A stretch of DNA of 64,000 nucleotides from Candidatus Hydrogenisulfobacillus filiaventi (GTDB taxonomy: Bacteria > Bacillota > Sulfobacillia > Sulfobacillales > R501). The position numbers were made by a program, and so were the translations under genes. Below, piece by piece: positions 62,630-64,000 of this stretch (its first letter is position 1; each line of letters starts with the position of its first letter). The stretch spans positions 2,480,001-2,544,000 of the forward strand of contig LR778114.1 in the NCBI GenBank assembly GCA_902809825.1, in the 5' to 3' direction. Below the pieces are notes generated by a model that was not told the origin of the DNA, ran no database searches, and worked only from the letters and a program-made list of their open reading frames with translations.

Positions 62630-63540
62630 CGGTGCAGCCGGTCCGCCGGCACCTGCTCGGCGGCATGGTAGGAGCTGCGGACCAGCGGGCCGGATTCCAC
62701 ATGCAGGAACCCCATGGCCAGGGCTTCCTCCCGCATCTCGGCGAACTCCTCCGGAGGGTAGAAACGCTCCACCGCTATATGCTTGGGATCCGGCCGCAGG
62801 TACTGCCCCACGGTCAGGACCTCCACCCCATGCCGGCGGAGGTCGGCAAACACCGCCCGGAGTTCCTCCCGGGTCTCGCCCAGGCCTACCATCAGCCCCG
62901 ACTTGGTCACGATCCTGGGGTCCAGCTCCCGCACCCGGCGCAGGAGGTCCAGGCTGCGCTGGTAATCGGCCTTAGGCCGGACCCGCCGGTAGAGGCGGGG
63001 GACAGTCTCGATGTTGTGGTTGAAGATCTCGGGCCGGGCCGCTGCCACCGTGCGGATGGCCGCGGGGTCGCCCTGGAAGTCCGGGGTCAGCACCTCAATC
63101 GAGCAGCCCGGACGGCGGGCACGGATGGCGGCAATCGTCTCGGCAAAGATGCCCGCGCCCCCGTCCGGCAGGTCGTCGCGGTCCACCGAGGTGATCACCA
63201 CGTGAGCCAGCTCCATGGCGGCCACGGTTTCCGCCACCCGGACCGGCTCCGCCCGGTCCACCCCCTGAGGCCGGCCGCTTTTCACGGCGCAGAAGGCACA
63301 GTTGCGGGTGCAGATGTCGCCCAGAATCAGAAAGGTGGCCGTCCGCCGCTCCCAGCAGTCGTAGATGTTGGGGCAGCGGGCCTCCTCGCAGACGGTGTGC
63401 AACGCCTGGCTGCGCATGAGGCCCTTGATGTCGCTGTAGTTGCGCCCCTGGGTGAGGCGGATGCGGAGCCAGGGCGGCAGGTGCTTGGAGGCAGGCCGGC
63501 CGGCGGCCGGTGCCTCCCGGGGCTCCTCCGCGGGTGCCAT
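62626..63540 (-). CDS. lipA: Lipoyl synthase
   Basis: A 304-residue radical SAM enzyme that inserts two sulfurs into octanoyl groups. The auxiliary cluster cysteines are in VCEEARCPNIYDCW, the radical SAM cluster in CTRNCAFCAVK, and the C-terminal RSSYHAAE serine is the ligand of the sacrificed cluster. The ATG at 63540 follows GGAGGAAGGAGG; the in-frame ATG 24 bp upstream is less suitable. It lies 37 bp after the E2 stop. Confidence 0.96.
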   Translation of the reverse strand: MAPAEEPREAPAAGRPASKHLPPWLRIRLTQGRNYSDIKGLMRSQALHTVCEEARCPNIYDCWERRTATFLILGDICTRNCAFCAVKSGRPQGVDRAEPVRVAETVAAMELAHVVITSVDRDDLPDGGAGIFAETIAAIRARRPGCSIEVLTPDFQGDPAAIRTVAAARPEIFNHNIETVPRLYRRVRPKADYQRSLDLLRRVRELDPRIVTKSGLMVGLGETREELRAVFADLRRHGVEVLTVGQYLRPDPKHIAVERFYPPEEFAEMREEALAMGFLHVESGPLVRSSYHAAEQVPADRLHR

Positions 63541-63577
63541 GGGGCCTCCTTCCTCCCGCCGCACAGGCAGGCATCAA

Positions 63578-64000
63578 TCAATAGATGGACGTCTCCGGGC
63601 CGATGGATTCCAGGTGCTGCTTGACCGCGGTCAGGAAGCGGCCCGCTTCGGCCCCGTCCACGACGCGATGGTCGAAGGAGAGGCAGATGTTGACCATGGA
63701 CCGGATGGCGATGCTGTCGCCAATCACCACCGGGCGCTTGACGATGCGCTCCAGGGTCACAATGCCTACCTCCGGGGCATTGATCACCGGATAGGTGAGC
63801 ACGGTGCCGACGGCGCCGGTGTTGTCCAGGGTGAAGGTGCCGCCGGTGATGTCGTCCATGGTGAGCCGGCCCTGCCGGGCCCGCTGGGTCAGGTCCGCCA
63901 CCTGGTGGGCCAGTCCCACCACATTCTGGCGGTCGGCATCCTTGATTACCGGCACCACCAGGCCGCGATCGGTAGCTGTAGCCATGCCCAGGTTGATGCG
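63578..64000 (-). CDS. 2-oxoacid dehydrogenase E2 acyltransferase, C-terminal part
   Basis: The last 140 codons of a dihydrolipoamide acyltransferase; the start is beyond the right edge. Visible features are the catalytic-domain strands RGLVVPVIKDADRQNVVGL, GGTFTLDNTGAVGTVLTYP and the active-site SFDHRVVDGAEAGRFL (H-x3-D-G). It is probably part of a pyruvate or branched-chain complex. It heads the E2-lipA-lipB operon, combining the lipoylated enzyme with its modification genes. Confidence 0.9.
   Translation of the reverse strand, partial: RINLGMATATDRGLVVPVIKDADRQNVVGLAHQVADLTQRARQGRLTMDDITGGTFTLDNTGAVGTVLTYPVINAPEVGIVTLERIVKRPVVIGDSIAIRSMVNICLSFDHRVVDGAEAGRFLTAVKQHLESIGPETSIY

Overview
The window is about 70% GC and gene-dense, with strong AGGAGG-type ribosome binding sites and many GTG and TTG starts. 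Three things point to a high-GC, spore-forming member of the Firmicutes: an S-box (SAM-I) riboswitch, a YlbJ sporulation membrane protein, and the promoter style (TTGNNN-17-TATAAT). Sulfide:quinone oxidoreductase, archaeal-type cupin phosphoglucose isomerase, pyruvoyl-dependent arginine decarboxylase and split core-MetE proteins fit a thermophilic or acidophilic sulfur-associated lineage such as Sulfobacillus, Hydrogenisulfobacillus or Thermaerobacter. That placement is inference; no 16S gene is present.

Layout. 1-2.9 kb: a sulfide:quinone oxidoreductase followed by a helical repeat protein, read leftward from a canonical promoter through a long structured leader RNA. 3.2-10.8 kb: a Gfo/Idh oxidoreductase, two membrane or hypothetical genes, FtsH, a coiled-coil lytic transglycosylase, and a membrane protein facing a lipoprotein. 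11-15.3 kb: a SAM-riboswitch-controlled methionine operon (Zn-less core MetE, Zn-binding core MetE, homocysteine methyltransferase/MTHFR fusion) ending in a strong terminator. 15.4-17.6 kb: a NYN nuclease, a transglutaminase and a hypothetical gene. 17.6-21.1 kb: a leftward operon of class II aldolase, zinc alcohol dehydrogenase, cupin-type phosphoglucose isomerase and a small membrane protein. 21.2-24.7 kb: glycerate kinase, a GlcE-like flavoprotein and YlbJ.

24.7-34 kb is the accessory part. It holds a decayed RHS polymorphic-toxin gene with a nuclease-like tip, followed by repeated putative immunity genes and an orphan toxin tip, with a PIN-domain remnant at its 5' edge. 34-36.4 kb: a small zinc-ribbon gene and a frameshifted GGDEF-EAL cyclic-di-GMP enzyme. 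36.5-42.6 kb: DNA repair and redox genes (Nth fused to an extra domain, Bcp, M24 peptidase, Ogt, TPR protein, pRiA4b-like protein, Mug, a thioredoxin-reductase-like flavoprotein). 42.7-45.9 kb: an APC permease and a RocR-like regulator. 46-52.3 kb: a J-domain protein, a frameshifted cytochrome c, a phosphoesterase, a membrane protein, two nitrilase-family proteins and an HNH nuclease.

52.3-56.3 kb is a tightly overlapping polyamine/arginine operon (arginine decarboxylase, spermidine synthase, agmatinase, ArgS). 56.3-59.5 kb: an MFS-SDR-MFS operon. 59.6-64 kb: a class A penicillin-binding protein, and a 2-oxoacid dehydrogenase E2 subunit with lipA and lipB, which supply its lipoyl cofactor. 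No tRNA, rRNA, CRISPR array or intact transposase was seen.
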